Assembly: GCF_023100685.1 (NCBI RefSeq)
Contig: NZ_CP090064.1
Span: forward strand, 496,001 to 560,000
Direction: 5' to 3'
Source: Proteus vulgaris
Lineage (GTDB): Bacteria; Pseudomonadota; Gammaproteobacteria; Enterobacterales; Enterobacteriaceae
Length of the DNA: 64,000 nucleotides
Below, piece after piece: positions 34,736-43,850 of this stretch (position 1 is its first letter; every line of letters starts with the position of its first letter). The notes below the pieces were generated by a model. That model was not told the DNA's origin. It ran no database searches and saw only the letters and a program-made list of their open reading frames with translations. Made by a program: the position numbers and the translations under genes.

Positions 34736-35977
34736 TTATGAAAGACAGCTAAATTCACGAATAAGTTGTGCTATTTTTTCTGCACCTTTGTTCGATTGCG
34801 TCAATGTAATGGTATAGATTTCACTATTTTTATCAGTAATAACAATCTCTTTGGATATTTTTCCTTTGACAATCACATTCTCAATATCATCGTAAGGAAG
34901 ATAAAAAGAGTCATATAATTTACTCAGAACGCAGTAAACGCCATCTTCTGTTAAGATAACACCATGATCACCTTTACCAAATACCGTTTCATCAAAATAA
35001 TAGCGAATATCGTTTTTATTGAATAACGGTTCACCCAATACATTCATCGCTTTTTGATAGAAGTGTATTATTTTTTTATTATCTAAGTCGCTATGATGAT
35101 AAAAATGTTGGTCTTTATTTGTTTGATATTCAGTCACTTTAGCCAGAGACATATAGGTGACTTCGGATGATGTTTTTGAGGTATTATCTTGCTGTTTAGG
35201 CGTAAGGTTTCCCGCAACAGAAGCGGTCACTGCACCAGCTCCTGGCAATATTGAAGTTGTGGTAGTGGTAATTGTTCTGGAAACTTCACGAGTGTAATTG
35301 CTGACAATTGTGTCACCACGCACATAACCTGAGACGTTTTGTGTCACTCGAATAGGAGAAGTGGTTGTACTGATCACTGTTCTAAAGGCTGAACGTACTG
35401 CTGAAACAATGGTAATAATTAAGATGGCGATAAGAGGGGCAGAGATCCACATTAATGAAAGTTTAAAGAGTTGATCTTTGGTCGATGAGGCTTGTTTTTT
35501 TAATCGATTATTGTAGTTAAATGCGACAACAACATAAATAATACCAGCAATGATACGAGGAATATAATTAATTTCATAACGACTAGCTAATAAATCAATT
35601 AAGGGATAAGCCAAGCAAGCATAGAGAATGATACTAAAAATGGCTTCAGGAAAAAGACTTTTTATACTGTCCACGGCCTTGGCAATATTATAAATTATCC
35701 AGCCAATCAGGATAATAGGCCCAATAAAAGGAATAATGCTGGCAACAATAATGATCAAAAAGCCTTTTAGTATCCCCCAAACTATCTCTGATGCATGACC
35801 TTCAGAAATAAGGAAATAGATAAAATAGGCAACAGATGAAAACATAATAATAGGTAAAGTAAAAAAGGATAACTCCGGCACGATAAAACTAGGTGCCCCT
35901 ATTAATAGCATGATATAAAAACAGATATTTTTTGATTCATTATTGGAATAGTCAATTTCTGAATTGCTAGACATCAT
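34736..35977 (-). CDS. Unknown polytopic membrane protein with C-terminal globular domain
   Basis: 413 aa, not recognised. About six hydrophobic segments lie between residues 18 and 192 (roughly 18-36, 40-58, 66-100, 111-128, 135-151, 171-192). A Thr/Ser/Val-rich linker (195-270) follows, with RTITTTTTSILPGAGAVTAS. The last 110 residues are soluble and beta-rich (VFGKGDHGVILTEDGVYCVL, then FYLPYDDIENVIVKG), resembling small PH-like domains that follow membrane helices in bacterial proteins. Start ATG 35977, with a second ATG directly after. Single gene with its own terminator, in a block of unknowns between conserved genes. Confidence 0.7.
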   Translation of the reverse strand: MMSSNSEIDYSNNESKNICFYIMLLIGAPSFIVPELSFFTLPIIMFSSVAYFIYFLISEGHASEIVWGILKGFLIIIVASIIPFIGPIILIGWIIYNIAKAVDSIKSLFPEAIFSIILYACLAYPLIDLLASRYEINYIPRIIAGIIYVVVAFNYNNRLKKQASSTKDQLFKLSLMWISAPLIAILIITIVSAVRSAFRTVISTTTSPIRVTQNVSGYVRGDTIVSNYTREVSRTITTTTTSILPGAGAVTASVAGNLTPKQQDNTSKTSSEVTYMSLAKVTEYQTNKDQHFYHHSDLDNKKIIHFYQKAMNVLGEPLFNKNDIRYYFDETVFGKGDHGVILTEDGVYCVLSKLYDSFYLPYDDIENVIVKGKISKEIVITDKNSEIYTITLTQSNKGAEKIAQLIREFSCLS

Positions 35978-36317
35978 AGTACCTAAAGGGAGAACAATAA
36001 TGGCGAAGATAATACATGATATTAACTTTTAATAGATACAGTTTAATTACGCATTTTGTAAACCATGATTTAAATAATAAATATTTAATATAAACAAAAT
36101 ATAATTTTTGTTATTTAGGAAGTGTGGGTGAAAAATGTTTCTTAATAGTGTCGTTGAGATAAAATGTGAGATACGACTTTATGTTAATGATTATTATTGT
36201 TATATCTTATAAAAAATAATATTGTTTATAACTCACTGATAAAGATAAACATTAACTTTTAGTAAAGGAATGTTTATCTAAATAGAATATTGATACTAGT
36301 ATTAGAAATAGGTAATT
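35978..36317. other. AT-rich gap, no gene seen
   Basis: 340 bp, extremely AT-rich. The only structure I see is AGATAAACATT at 36243-36253 pairing with 36269-36279, a plausible terminator for the minus-strand gene ending at 36318. The promoter of the 413-aa gene must lie at the left end. Confidence 0.5.
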
Positions 36318-37076
36318 TTACGGTTTAGATCCACCTATATAACTCAATTTCCATTGTTTGATTTGGCTTTTAGGGTTAATTAATGTGAATTCATAGTGTT
36401 CAAAATGAGCAAGCACTTTTTTAAACTCAATCGTTGCTTTATCTAAATCCCAAGATTTAGGAAAATAAAAACCATCAAAAGAAATATTTTCTAATTTTGC
36501 AATAAACTGATGAATAAATTCATCGAAGCCCGCATAAGTCAGTGCAATTTTACCTGTCCAGTCAATATGAAAAGTATTATTTTTCTGGCGTTGAAAGGTA
36601 ATTCGATGATTTGTACACTCATCATGACCTAATAAATAAAGACTAAAAGCTGGGACTTCTGCTCTTTCTTCATCCTCATCGGTATCACTATTAATTTGAG
36701 GAACAATATCAACATTAAATTGATGATGAATAAAGCTATCAAAATCGAACGGTGTATTTCCTGTGCTGAGTAAAATACCTTGATCGTCAGACCAATAAGT
36801 GGAAGAGAGAGTACAGCAGTGATAATTATCCCAAACGATTTGATCTTGCCAGTGTGCAAGACTGGTATATTCTTGTTCATCCTCTGACTCATCATCATCT
36901 ATATCTGCACAATAATCCTCACCCTCACTTAAATAATAATCAGCACTTCTAAGGTGAAGATCAAACCAAAGTTGCCCATGTTTATCTAATCGTCCAGACC
37001 AGGCAAATTCTTTGATTGCATGAGGTTTAGGATAAGCACTATCAATGAAAGTAATGGTATGTGAAGGTGTTGTCAT
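36318..37076 (-). CDS. Unknown acidic cytoplasmic protein
   Basis: 252 aa, not recognised. Soluble, with no signal peptide or membrane segment. It has two very acidic runs (YCADIDDDESEDEQEY near 55-70 and NSDTDEDEERAE near 129-140), many Trp, Tyr and His, and a beta-rich look (HGQLWFDLHLRSADYYL, TFHIDWTGKIALTYAGFDEF). The C-terminal half, with WTGKIALTY, resembles small conserved bacterial proteins near polymorphic-toxin immunity genes, but this is only an impression. Divergent from the SUKH gene at 37214. Confidence 0.65.
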   Translation of the reverse strand: MTTPSHTITFIDSAYPKPHAIKEFAWSGRLDKHGQLWFDLHLRSADYYLSEGEDYCADIDDDESEDEQEYTSLAHWQDQIVWDNYHCCTLSSTYWSDDQGILLSTGNTPFDFDSFIHHQFNVDIVPQINSDTDEDEERAEVPAFSLYLLGHDECTNHRITFQRQKNNTFHIDWTGKIALTYAGFDEFIHQFIAKLENISFDGFYFPKSWDLDKATIEFKKVLAHFEHYEFTLINPKSQIKQWKLSYIGGSKP

Positions 37077-37213
37077 TATTATGGTCTTATTCGTGTCACA
37101 TTTTTATCACGTAGCTAAAGTGATAAAAATGGACTGAGTTATGATAAAAAGAGGGTAAAGATAAAATACCATAAATTGAGCGATAAAATGGATATCAAAT
37201 TAGTGAGGATAGA

Positions 37214-37741
37214 ATGTTAACTGCGTTAAATCAGTGGTTACCAATACCTTTATGTCCGATAAATCGAGGTGAAGGTAAGGAGTGGCCACTTATTGATAAT
37301 CAATACACCTTTCCTCAAGACTATATTGAATTTGTTTCACAATATGGATCAGGACAAATAGCCAATTTTATTACGTTGTTTAATCCATTTAGTGAGGATG
37401 ACTATCTTAATTTCTTTCAGCAAAAAGAGGCAGTTCTTAAGGATTTTGATTCGTTAATACAGTCTGATCCTGATTATTATACTTTTCATCTGTACCCTAA
37501 AAATAATGGGCTGTTACCTATTGGCGAGACAGACAATGGTGACACACTTTTTTGGGTTGTTTCATCTAATGATAGCTGTTTATGGACAATAGCCATTATT
37601 CCATCCAGAGCCTCTGAGGTGGAATTTATTGCAGAAAATCTGTCAGGGTTTTTAGAAGGGGTTCTATCAAAACGAATATGTTGCCAGTCATTTCCGGCAG
37701 GGTTTCCATCAGAGAATATAACGTTTATTTCAGACAGTTGA
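37214..37741 (+). CDS. SUKH (SMI1/KNR4) family protein, possible immunity protein
   Basis: 175 aa, soluble. The N-terminal FPQDYIEFVSQYGSGQIANF (33-52) and the central LLPIGETDNGDTLFWVVSS (100-118) are the two hallmarks of the SMI1/KNR4 superfamily. In bacteria these are mostly immunity proteins that neutralise polymorphic (often nuclease) toxins of T6SS or contact-dependent systems. No toxin gene is next to it, so it would be an orphan. The ATG is preceded by GTGAGGAT. It converges on the DUF3307 gene with a 4-base gap and no obvious terminator. Confidence 0.85.
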   Translation: MLTALNQWLPIPLCPINRGEGKEWPLIDNQYTFPQDYIEFVSQYGSGQIANFITLFNPFSEDDYLNFFQQKEAVLKDFDSLIQSDPDYYTFHLYPKNNGLLPIGETDNGDTLFWVVSSNDSCLWTIAIIPSRASEVEFIAENLSGFLEGVLSKRICCQSFPAGFPSENITFISDS

Positions 37742-37745
37742 TGGG

Positions 37746-38498
37746 TTATTTGCCTATGGGTAATTGAGTTACCAGGTGTGTTGTGGCAAGCCCAGTAAGG
37801 ATGGAGATGCTAAAGCTAATAAGTGTACCCAACATAACATATTCTGTTAGTTTTTTATCTTGGTCATTTTGTAACTCACCAAATCTAAATATAGATTTGG
37901 CTGCTAGTAAAAAACCAATTGCTGCAAATTGGTTTAAAAGAATGAAAGTTAAAATAAGCATTCTTTCCAAATAACCAATAGATTGACCAGCAGAAACGAG
38001 CGTTGAGCCTTCCTCTGCGACAGGTGTCCATTTTTTGAGTAACATATAAATAAGGATGGAAATCGGCTTTAAAATAATGATGTAGGCAAGAATAACAATC
38101 AAATATTTATAGTTAATGTTTTTAAAACTAAGCTCATGGAATATCTGAGTATTTTGATCAATCAATATTATCCATAAAAAGGTAATTACGAATAAATGAA
38201 GAGCTTGATCAGTAATAAACCATCTTAAAGAGTTATCAGTATAGGATTTTCCAAGATCAAAAAGATAGTGTGTTATTAATACAGTTACACTGTAAATAAA
38301 AATAGAACCAAAACTTATCTCCGTCATTAAAACTAGAATAATAAAGGTTATTCCTCCTTGCAGTAGCGAGTGTAGGTAAAGTTTTTTAGATTTGTAATGT
38401 AGAGTATTTCGCGCTTCTATCCATGCTTTAGGTTGTAAATAAAAATCAAAAGCAATATGAGCAATATAGAGAGAAATAAGAAGCGCGAAATTATACAT
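37746..38498 (-). CDS. DUF3307 membrane protein, partner of SatD
   Basis: 250 aa, about seven membrane segments. The N-terminal block LYIAHIAFDFYLQPKAWIE with LYLHSLLQGGITF, the later ITHYLFDLGKSY, and FITDQALHLFVI give repeated His/Asp pairs in or near membrane segments, the DUF3307 pattern. Residues 160-175 form a short soluble loop (TPVAEEGSTLVSAGQSIG). Function unknown. It follows the SatD gene by one base, so the two are one transcript, and DUF3307-SatD pairing is seen in other bacteria. Confidence 0.82.
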   Translation of the reverse strand: MYNFALLISLYIAHIAFDFYLQPKAWIEARNTLHYKSKKLYLHSLLQGGITFIILVLMTEISFGSIFIYSVTVLITHYLFDLGKSYTDNSLRWFITDQALHLFVITFLWIILIDQNTQIFHELSFKNINYKYLIVILAYIIILKPISILIYMLLKKWTPVAEEGSTLVSAGQSIGYLERMLILTFILLNQFAAIGFLLAAKSIFRFGELQNDQDKKLTEYVMLGTLISFSISILTGLATTHLVTQLPIGK

Positions 38499-38499
38499 A

Positions 38500-39132
38500 T
38501 CAATAAACCTTGTTAATTAAATAATTAAAGTATTGAATATATTCATCTATTAACTGGTAGTGGCTAGCATTTAATAATCTAGTAATATTACTTCTCGATT
38601 TTTTTAATTCATCAGCGATAGCATAGTGAGATTTATCTTTATTGACCATGTATTTAAGTAAAACTTGCGCTTGTGCTCGAGTAATTTCTTTGAGTTGTAT
38701 ATTTAAATACTTAGTGACTAAGGTAATATTTTGTTGAAAATCTGAGCTAGATGCCGATATTGTCAAAATTTCACCTTTCATTTTATCGAGTCCTTCGCCA
38801 GATAAAATAAAGGCCTCACCAATTGAGGTTCTTACATCATTACGCAATGAGTCAATTTTGCCGATGCCAATACTTTGACGAGCACTGATTTCTAGATTTG
38901 ACGTTTTTAGTGCTAATTGGATGACGATAGCGACTTTGATAGCATCCCATGCTTGTAAGCAAACAATCTGGAAAGAATCACCGCGGTATCTATCATATTT
39001 AATTGGTAACTGTTCTGAGAGTAATTGAACTGTCTGCTCCAAAGTGTAGAGCATCAGGTCATAGTTTGGGATGGAGATATTTTTAGAATCGATAATATCG
39101 CCTGTAATGACACTTACGATGTCTTTATTCAT
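38500..39132 (-). CDS. SatD family protein: cyclase-like domain plus HTH
   Basis: 210 aa. Residues 1-130 look by eye like a class III nucleotidyl-cyclase fold: SVITGDIIDSKN (Asp12) stands where cyclases have the first metal-binding Asp, DRYRGDSFQIV (Asp52) where they have the second, and SIGEAFILSGEGLDKMKGEILTIS where they have the GDAVNxAARLE block. Residues 148-205 form an HTH (TRAQAQVLLKYM, HYAIADELKKSRSNITRLLN). SatD proteins are annotated as putative DNA-binding proteins; the cyclase comparison is my inference. Two identical palindromes upstream suit autoregulation. Cotranscribed with the DUF3307 gene. Confidence 0.8.
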   Translation of the reverse strand: MNKDIVSVITGDIIDSKNISIPNYDLMLYTLEQTVQLLSEQLPIKYDRYRGDSFQIVCLQAWDAIKVAIVIQLALKTSNLEISARQSIGIGKIDSLRNDVRTSIGEAFILSGEGLDKMKGEILTISASSSDFQQNITLVTKYLNIQLKEITRAQAQVLLKYMVNKDKSHYAIADELKKSRSNITRLLNASHYQLIDEYIQYFNYLINKVY

Positions 39133-39147
39133 CTTTTGGCTCTTATG

Positions 39148-39176
39148 ATTTTATGGCATGAATAACATGTTACCAA
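39148..39176 (-). promoter_or_regulatory. Candidate satD promoter
   Basis: On the minus strand TTGGTA (39171-39176) and TAAAAT (39148-39153) are separated by 17 bp. The -35 box lies inside the first palindrome, so a bound repressor would block it. The resulting leader would be very short (about 9 bases), which weakens the exact placement. Confidence 0.5.
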
Positions 39177-39216
39177 ATATGGTAACATGATGCTATGTTA
39201 CCGAATATGGTAACAT
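39166..39216. promoter_or_regulatory. Twin palindromic operators of the SatD/DUF3307 cassette
   Basis: CATGTTACC-AAATAT-GGTAACATG (39166-39189) and ATGTTACC-GAATAT-GGTAACAT (39195-39216). The half-sites are identical, with centres 28 bp apart. They lie 34 bp upstream of the satD ATG and after the fis terminator, so they can act only on this cassette. Confidence 0.88.
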
Positions 39217-39255
39217 GCTCATTAACTTTATAGATAAAGCGTGAAGAACAAGCAA

Positions 39256-39293
39256 CAAAAAAGCCTTTTCTGGAAAACCAGAAAAGGCTTTTT
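39256..39293. terminator. fis terminator
   Basis: AAAAAGCCTTTTCTGG pairs perfectly with its complement around AAAA, with A/T runs at both ends. It lies 27 bases past the fis stop. Confidence 0.93.
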
Positions 39294-39319
39294 ATAAAAA
39301 TAGACTTAACTGACTAGGA

Positions 39320-39616
39320 TCAGTTCATGCCGTATTTTTTCAGTTTCTTACGCAGTGTGCCGCGGTTAATGCCCATCATTTGTGCTGCACGCGTTTGGTT
39401 GCCACGGGTGTACTGCATTACCATGTCCAACAATGGCTGTTCAACTTCAGCCAATACTAGCTCATATAAGTCATTAACATCTTGACCGTTTAATTGAGCA
39501 AAATAGTTCTTCAGTGCTTGTTTAACTGAGTCACGTAAAGGTTTTTGGGTCACCTGATCTTGTGAATTTACGGTGGCAACTGTTAGTACGTCTGAATTTA
39601 CGCGTTGTTCGAACAT
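39320..39616 (-). CDS. fis: Nucleoid-associated regulator Fis
   Basis: DNA-bending dimer that activates rRNA and many other promoters in rapid growth. 98 aa, the same length as E. coli and nearly identical in the C-terminal HTH ([20 protein letters not shown]). It follows dusB by 20 bases on the same strand; the dusB-fis operon is conserved in enterobacteria. Confidence 0.99.
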   Translation of the reverse strand: MFEQRVNSDVLTVATVNSQDQVTQKPLRDSVKQALKNYFAQLNGQDVNDLYELVLAEVEQPLLDMVMQYTRGNQTRAAQMMGINRGTLRKKLKKYGMN

Positions 39617-39636
39617 AGTTCTGTCAGCTCTTTTAT

Positions 39637-40626
39637 TTATTTACGCAAAAAATTTTCGAAATATGCTTCCAACGCCTCCAGCTGTTCGCTGGCATCCTCT
39701 ATGGCGTTGAAGGAGCGCCGAAACTGGTCATCAGGGGCATGTTCCTTGAGATACCAAGAGACATGCTTGCGTGCAATGCGAGTTCCTTTGCCTTGACCGT
39801 AAAAGTCGTGCAACTCACGCACATGCTTTTGCATTATTTGTTGCACCTCTACAATCGGTAGAGGGGGCAACAGTTCACCTGTGTCCAGATAGTGCTGGAT
39901 TTCCCGAAAGATCCAGGGTCTTCCCTGAGCAGCGCGACCGATCATCAAAGCATCGGCTCCAGTGTAGTCTAATACTGCTCTGGCTTTTAGCGGGTCTGTT
40001 ATGTCTCCATTCGCAATAATGGGAATAGAAACACTCTGCTTAACTGTCCGAATGCTGTCGTATTCGGCTTCCCCTTTGAACAAACACTCGCGTGTACGCC
40101 CATGAATAGTGAGAGCCTGAATACCACAACGTTCAGCCAATTTGGCAATCTCTACACAGTTACGTTCATCAGGTGACCAGCCAGTACGGATCTTGAGAGT
40201 AACAGGTACGTCTACCGCGTTAACCACAGCAGAGAGGATCTCTGCGACAAGGTCGGGATGACGAAGTAGTGCTGAACCCGCTAGCTTTTTATTCACCTTT
40301 TTTGCAGGGCAACCCATGTTAATGTCGATAATTTGAGCGCCACTATCTGCGTTTATTTTCGCAGCAGCCGCCATATCAACGGGATCACTTCCTGCAATTT
40401 GTACGGAGCGGATCCCCAATTCATCACTATGTACCATTCGTAACCGAGACTTGTCTGTCTGCCAAACCTGAGGATTGGAAGAAAGCATTTCAGAAACTGT
40501 CATACCCGCACCCATATCATAGCAAAGCGACCGAAAAGGTCGGTCTGTAACGCCAGCCATGGGAGCCGCGATAAGGCAATTTTTTAACTGATACTGTCCG
40601 ATTCGCATAGATGAAAAGAGGGCCAA
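39637..40626 (-). CDS. dusB: tRNA-dihydrouridine synthase B
   Basis: FMN-dependent reductase that makes dihydrouridine in tRNA (position 17 in E. coli). 329 aa (E. coli 321). TIM barrel beginning [17 protein letters not shown]; the catalytic Cys lies in [22 protein letters not shown]-phosphate region ANGDITDP and [16 protein letters not shown]. First gene of dusB-fis. Confidence 0.97.
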   Translation of the reverse strand: MALFSSMRIGQYQLKNCLIAAPMAGVTDRPFRSLCYDMGAGMTVSEMLSSNPQVWQTDKSRLRMVHSDELGIRSVQIAGSDPVDMAAAAKINADSGAQIIDINMGCPAKKVNKKLAGSALLRHPDLVAEILSAVVNAVDVPVTLKIRTGWSPDERNCVEIAKLAERCGIQALTIHGRTRECLFKGEAEYDSIRTVKQSVSIPIIANGDITDPLKARAVLDYTGADALMIGRAAQGRPWIFREIQHYLDTGELLPPLPIVEVQQIMQKHVRELHDFYGQGKGTRIARKHVSWYLKEHAPDDQFRRSFNAIEDASEQLEALEAYFENFLRK

Positions 40627-40929
40627 ACTGTGACTGCAAGGGCGCGTATATTACGCATTTTTTGCCAGATATGAAAGGACAAAGTTTAACCAAATTGCGA
40701 AAAAAAGTTACTTTTTTACACTTGATTTTTTATGAATTGATTATTTAATCAATAAAAACATAATGTTATGTGTTTTTAAAAAATTAAAATTTGATGATGT
40801 AGAATTGATAAACAAGTGGAACTAAGTAGAGTTTATCAGGCAAAAATGTGATTAATGCCTGATAAACAATAATTAAGTGAAATTTTAACGCAATGAGATT
40901 ATCTCATTTTGGTTAATATTTGTTCTATG
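40627..40929. promoter_or_regulatory. dusB-fis promoter region and prmA downstream hairpin
   Basis: On the minus strand a -10 box TAATAT (40648-40653) lies 17 bp from a weak -35 box TTTCAT (40671-40676). It is followed by a GC-rich discriminator ACGCGCCC (40640-40647), as in the growth-rate and ppGpp-sensitive fis promoter of E. coli. Further right, GTTTATCAGGC (40831-40841) pairs with GCCTGATAAAC (40857-40867), a likely end of the prmA transcript. Confidence 0.7.
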
Positions 40930-41811
40930 TTATTTTTTCACACCGGTAATACGACACCACTCTTCTTTCTCTGCAACAGGATCTAAGTTAAATAATCCTT
41001 CATAGGCGGCAGCGACACCTTCTGCTTGTGTCGCTAATACACCAGAAAGACCTAGATGCCCACCCTGACGAGGCAGTGTACTGATAACAGGTGCAAGTTC
41101 ACGTAATGGTCCAGCTAAAATATTTGCCACAACAACATCAGCACTGAGGTTATCAGGCTGGTCTTTTGCAAGATACAGTGTAAGTGCGTCAGATACGCCA
41201 TTACGTTGTGCATTATCACGGCTTGCTTGGATGGCTTGTGGGTCGATATCAATACCAATTGCTTTAGCTGCGCCTAATTTTAAGGCCGCAATTGCTAAAA
41301 TCCCAGAACCACAACCAAAGTCGATAACCGTTTTACCTTCTAAATCTAAACCATCAAGCCACTGAAGACATAATGAGGTAGTAGGATGGGTACCCGTACC
41401 AAATGCAAGACCTGGGTCTAGCATGACGTTGACGGCATTAGGATCAGGCACTTCACGCCAACTTGGGCAAATCCATAAACGCTCACCAAAGCGCATTGGG
41501 TGGAAGTTATCCATCCATTCACGTTCCCAATCTTTATCTTCGAGTTGTTCAATTTTGTGCAGGAAGCCTTGACCGAGTAATGGCGTATTTTCTAACATTG
41601 CCACAACGATTTTCATGTCAGTTTCTGCATCATATAAACCGATAACGTCAGTATCACCCCACAGGCGAGTTTCACCCGGTAAAGGTTCAAATATAGGGGT
41701 ATCGTGACTATCTTGGAAAGTCACTGAAACGGCACCGCTTTCAACTAACTCATCACCAATAGCTTCGGCATTGGCAGCAGTTGCATTAAGTCTTAATTGT
41801 ATCCAAGGCAT
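40930..41811 (-). CDS. prmA: Ribosomal protein L11 methyltransferase
   Basis: SAM-dependent enzyme that trimethylates ribosomal protein L11. ATG 41811 ([16 protein letters not shown]) gives 293 aa, as in E. coli; the in-frame start at 41838 is not supported. The N-terminal substrate-recognition domain is followed by [23 protein letters not shown]-binding [19 protein letters not shown] and [10 protein letters not shown]. It lies 23 bases after panF on the same strand. Confidence 0.97.
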   Translation of the reverse strand: MPWIQLRLNATAANAEAIGDELVESGAVSVTFQDSHDTPIFEPLPGETRLWGDTDVIGLYDAETDMKIVVAMLENTPLLGQGFLHKIEQLEDKDWEREWMDNFHPMRFGERLWICPSWREVPDPNAVNVMLDPGLAFGTGTHPTTSLCLQWLDGLDLEGKTVIDFGCGSGILAIAALKLGAAKAIGIDIDPQAIQASRDNAQRNGVSDALTLYLAKDQPDNLSADVVVANILAGPLRELAPVISTLPRQGGHLGLSGVLATQAEGVAAAYEGLFNLDPVAEKEEWCRITGVKK

Positions 41812-41834
41812 AATTAATCTCTTTAAAAACGAAT

Positions 41835-43286
41835 TCACTGTAATGATGTTGATTGTGGCAGAGTATGCTCTCCAAATCGATTAGCAACAAGAAATGCCAC
41901 TAAGCTCAATAACAGTGAAGGAACAATAGGGTGGAATCCGGCTATTTGGATATTAAATGTCGCAAGAGTGGCATAAAGTGTGGCGCCTGTGATCATGCCT
42001 GCAATAGCGCCATAACGGTTCGCTTTTTCCCAATAAAGGCCAAGAACTAGAGGCCATAAGAAAACAGCTTGTAGGCCACCAAAAGCGAGTAAATTAAGCC
42101 AAATAATCATTGATGGAGGGTTCCATGCAGCAAACAGCAGTAGCACACCTAAAATCAAGGTCGAAAGGCTCGATAAACGAGATATACGTTTCTCATTAGT
42201 GATCGCATGAGGAGCGATATTGAGATAGAGATCTTTGACTAACGTTGCTGAAGATTGTAACAGTTGCGCATTAATCGTAGACATAATGGCAGCCATAGGT
42301 GCTGCAAGGAAAATACCTGCTGCAATAGGTGGTAATACTTCAACCATTAACGTTGGGATAACCTGATCAGGGACAGTCAGATCAGGAATGATGGCCCGAC
42401 CTAATGCGCCAGCAAAGTGCATTCCAAACATTAATAATGACATCACAATAGTGCCAATAATAATCCCTTTATGCATGGCTTTACTGTCTTTGTAAGAGAT
42501 ACAACGTACTGCAGTATGTGGCAAGCCTATTACACCAAAGCAGACCAGTACCCAGAATGAAGCCATAAAAGGCCCCGTTAGAATGCCATCCGCACCTTGA
42601 GGTGAGGTTAATGCCGGATCGATGGTATTGAGTTTTTGTATCGCAATATCTAAACCACCCGCTTTATAGATAATGGCAACCAGTAGGATAAAAGTACCGA
42701 GTAGCATTACAAGGCCTTGTAATGCATCGTTTAATACGCTAGCCCTAAATCCACCAATTGCGGTGTACAGTGCAATCGAGATCCCAAAGATAAGTAAGCC
42801 AAACTCATAAGGGATGCCGGCTGCGGTTTCTAATAGACGTGCGCCGCCGATAAATTGCACTGTCATGGCGCCGACAAAAGCGACTAATAGACTTAAACTG
42901 GAAAACCAAACGAGAAAACGACTTTTGTAACGCGCATATAGCATGTCGTTTAAGGTAACGGCATTATAACGACGCGCTAAAATGGCGAATTTTTTTCCTA
43001 ATACTCCAAGGGATAGCCAAATTGCGGGCAGTTGGATCATCGAAAGCAATACCCAGCCAATACCATATTTATAGGCAGCACCCGGCCCACCGATAAAGGA
43101 GCTCGCACTAACATAAGTGGCAGTGATAGTCATAGCTAACACGAAGCCCCCCATGGAGCGATTACCCAGAAAATATTCGTTAAGAAACTCGCCTTTTTCA
43201 CGCTTACGATAAGCATAAGCCGACAGCAGAAAGACCAACAGAAGGTAGCCAATCAGTGGCACTATGACCTCAGTTTGCATCGTCAT
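41835..43286 (-). CDS. panF: Sodium/pantothenate symporter
   Basis: Inner-membrane SSS-family symporter for pantothenate. Of three possible ATGs (43292, 43286, 43280), 43286 is best: GGAG lies exactly 6 bases before it, while 43292 abuts the Shine-Dalgarno sequence. 483 aa, as in E. coli, about 13 membrane segments, with [20 protein letters not shown] and [18 protein letters not shown]. It overlaps yhdT by 17 bases. Confidence 0.96.
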   Translation of the reverse strand: MTMQTEVIVPLIGYLLLVFLLSAYAYRKREKGEFLNEYFLGNRSMGGFVLAMTITATYVSASSFIGGPGAAYKYGIGWVLLSMIQLPAIWLSLGVLGKKFAILARRYNAVTLNDMLYARYKSRFLVWFSSLSLLVAFVGAMTVQFIGGARLLETAAGIPYEFGLLIFGISIALYTAIGGFRASVLNDALQGLVMLLGTFILLVAIIYKAGGLDIAIQKLNTIDPALTSPQGADGILTGPFMASFWVLVCFGVIGLPHTAVRCISYKDSKAMHKGIIIGTIVMSLLMFGMHFAGALGRAIIPDLTVPDQVIPTLMVEVLPPIAAGIFLAAPMAAIMSTINAQLLQSSATLVKDLYLNIAPHAITNEKRISRLSSLSTLILGVLLLFAAWNPPSMIIWLNLLAFGGLQAVFLWPLVLGLYWEKANRYGAIAGMITGATLYATLATFNIQIAGFHPIVPSLLLSLVAFLVANRFGEHTLPQSTSLQ

Positions 43287-43518
43287 GCTCATCTCCTAAC
43301 GGCATATCTTTGAAAAAGTAGCGCACCATCAGATAGCACAATAGAAAAAACAAAACAGGTAAGAATAAGCATGAAAGCTCAAACCAAATAGGTAAACCAG
43401 TAATGCCTAGTGTGTTATCAGGTAAATAGGCGGTAATTAACCAACCCAACAAATAAATAAAAGTTAAAATTAGGGCCCAAAGGGCTTCTTTGTGGGCCTG
43501 AACAAAACGTTTGTCCAT
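43270..43518 (-). CDS. yhdT: DUF997 membrane protein YhdT
   Basis: ATG 43518 (MDKRFVQAHKEALWAL) has GGGAG 6 bases upstream; 82 aa (E. coli 80). Two membrane segments (about 14-33 and 47-70) and an acidic C-terminus (LGDEHDD). Function unknown; always next to panF and sometimes proposed to assist it. First gene of yhdT-panF-prmA. Confidence 0.92.
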   Translation of the reverse strand: MDKRFVQAHKEALWALILTFIYLLGWLITAYLPDNTLGITGLPIWFELSCLFLPVLFFLLCYLMVRYFFKDMPLGDEHDDAN

Positions 43519-43530
43519 CTGTTCTCCCAA

Positions 43531-43850
43531 TCTTAATAGGGTTAAAAATGAATGGGAGGATTGTACGGGAAAGTGCGTGTTGATTCAGTGAAAATTAATC
43601 ACAAAGTCATGAGGGAATATTAGAAACTGACTATCTTACTGTTTTAAAAGGATTGTTGTTGAGTCTCTATTTAATGGGGCAATAAAAATAGAGATGATTT
43701 TTTATATTAATTGAGAAATGAAGTGTTGAAATAATCACCATAAATAGAATGTTTAAGATAATTGAAATAGGAAAAAAGAAGAGCAGACATTGAAATAGAT
43801 TGATCAAATGTGGTGCTCTTCTTTGTTTTACTCATCTCATTAATTAAAAA
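43531..43850. other. yhdT upstream region and C-S lyase terminator
   Basis: 320 bp without a gene. AAAGAAGAGCA at 43775-43785 pairs with TGCTCTTCTTT at 43814-43824, with a second inner stem, and a T-rich tract follows on the minus strand: the end of the gene starting at 45053. The yhdT promoter is expected at the left end. Confidence 0.55.
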
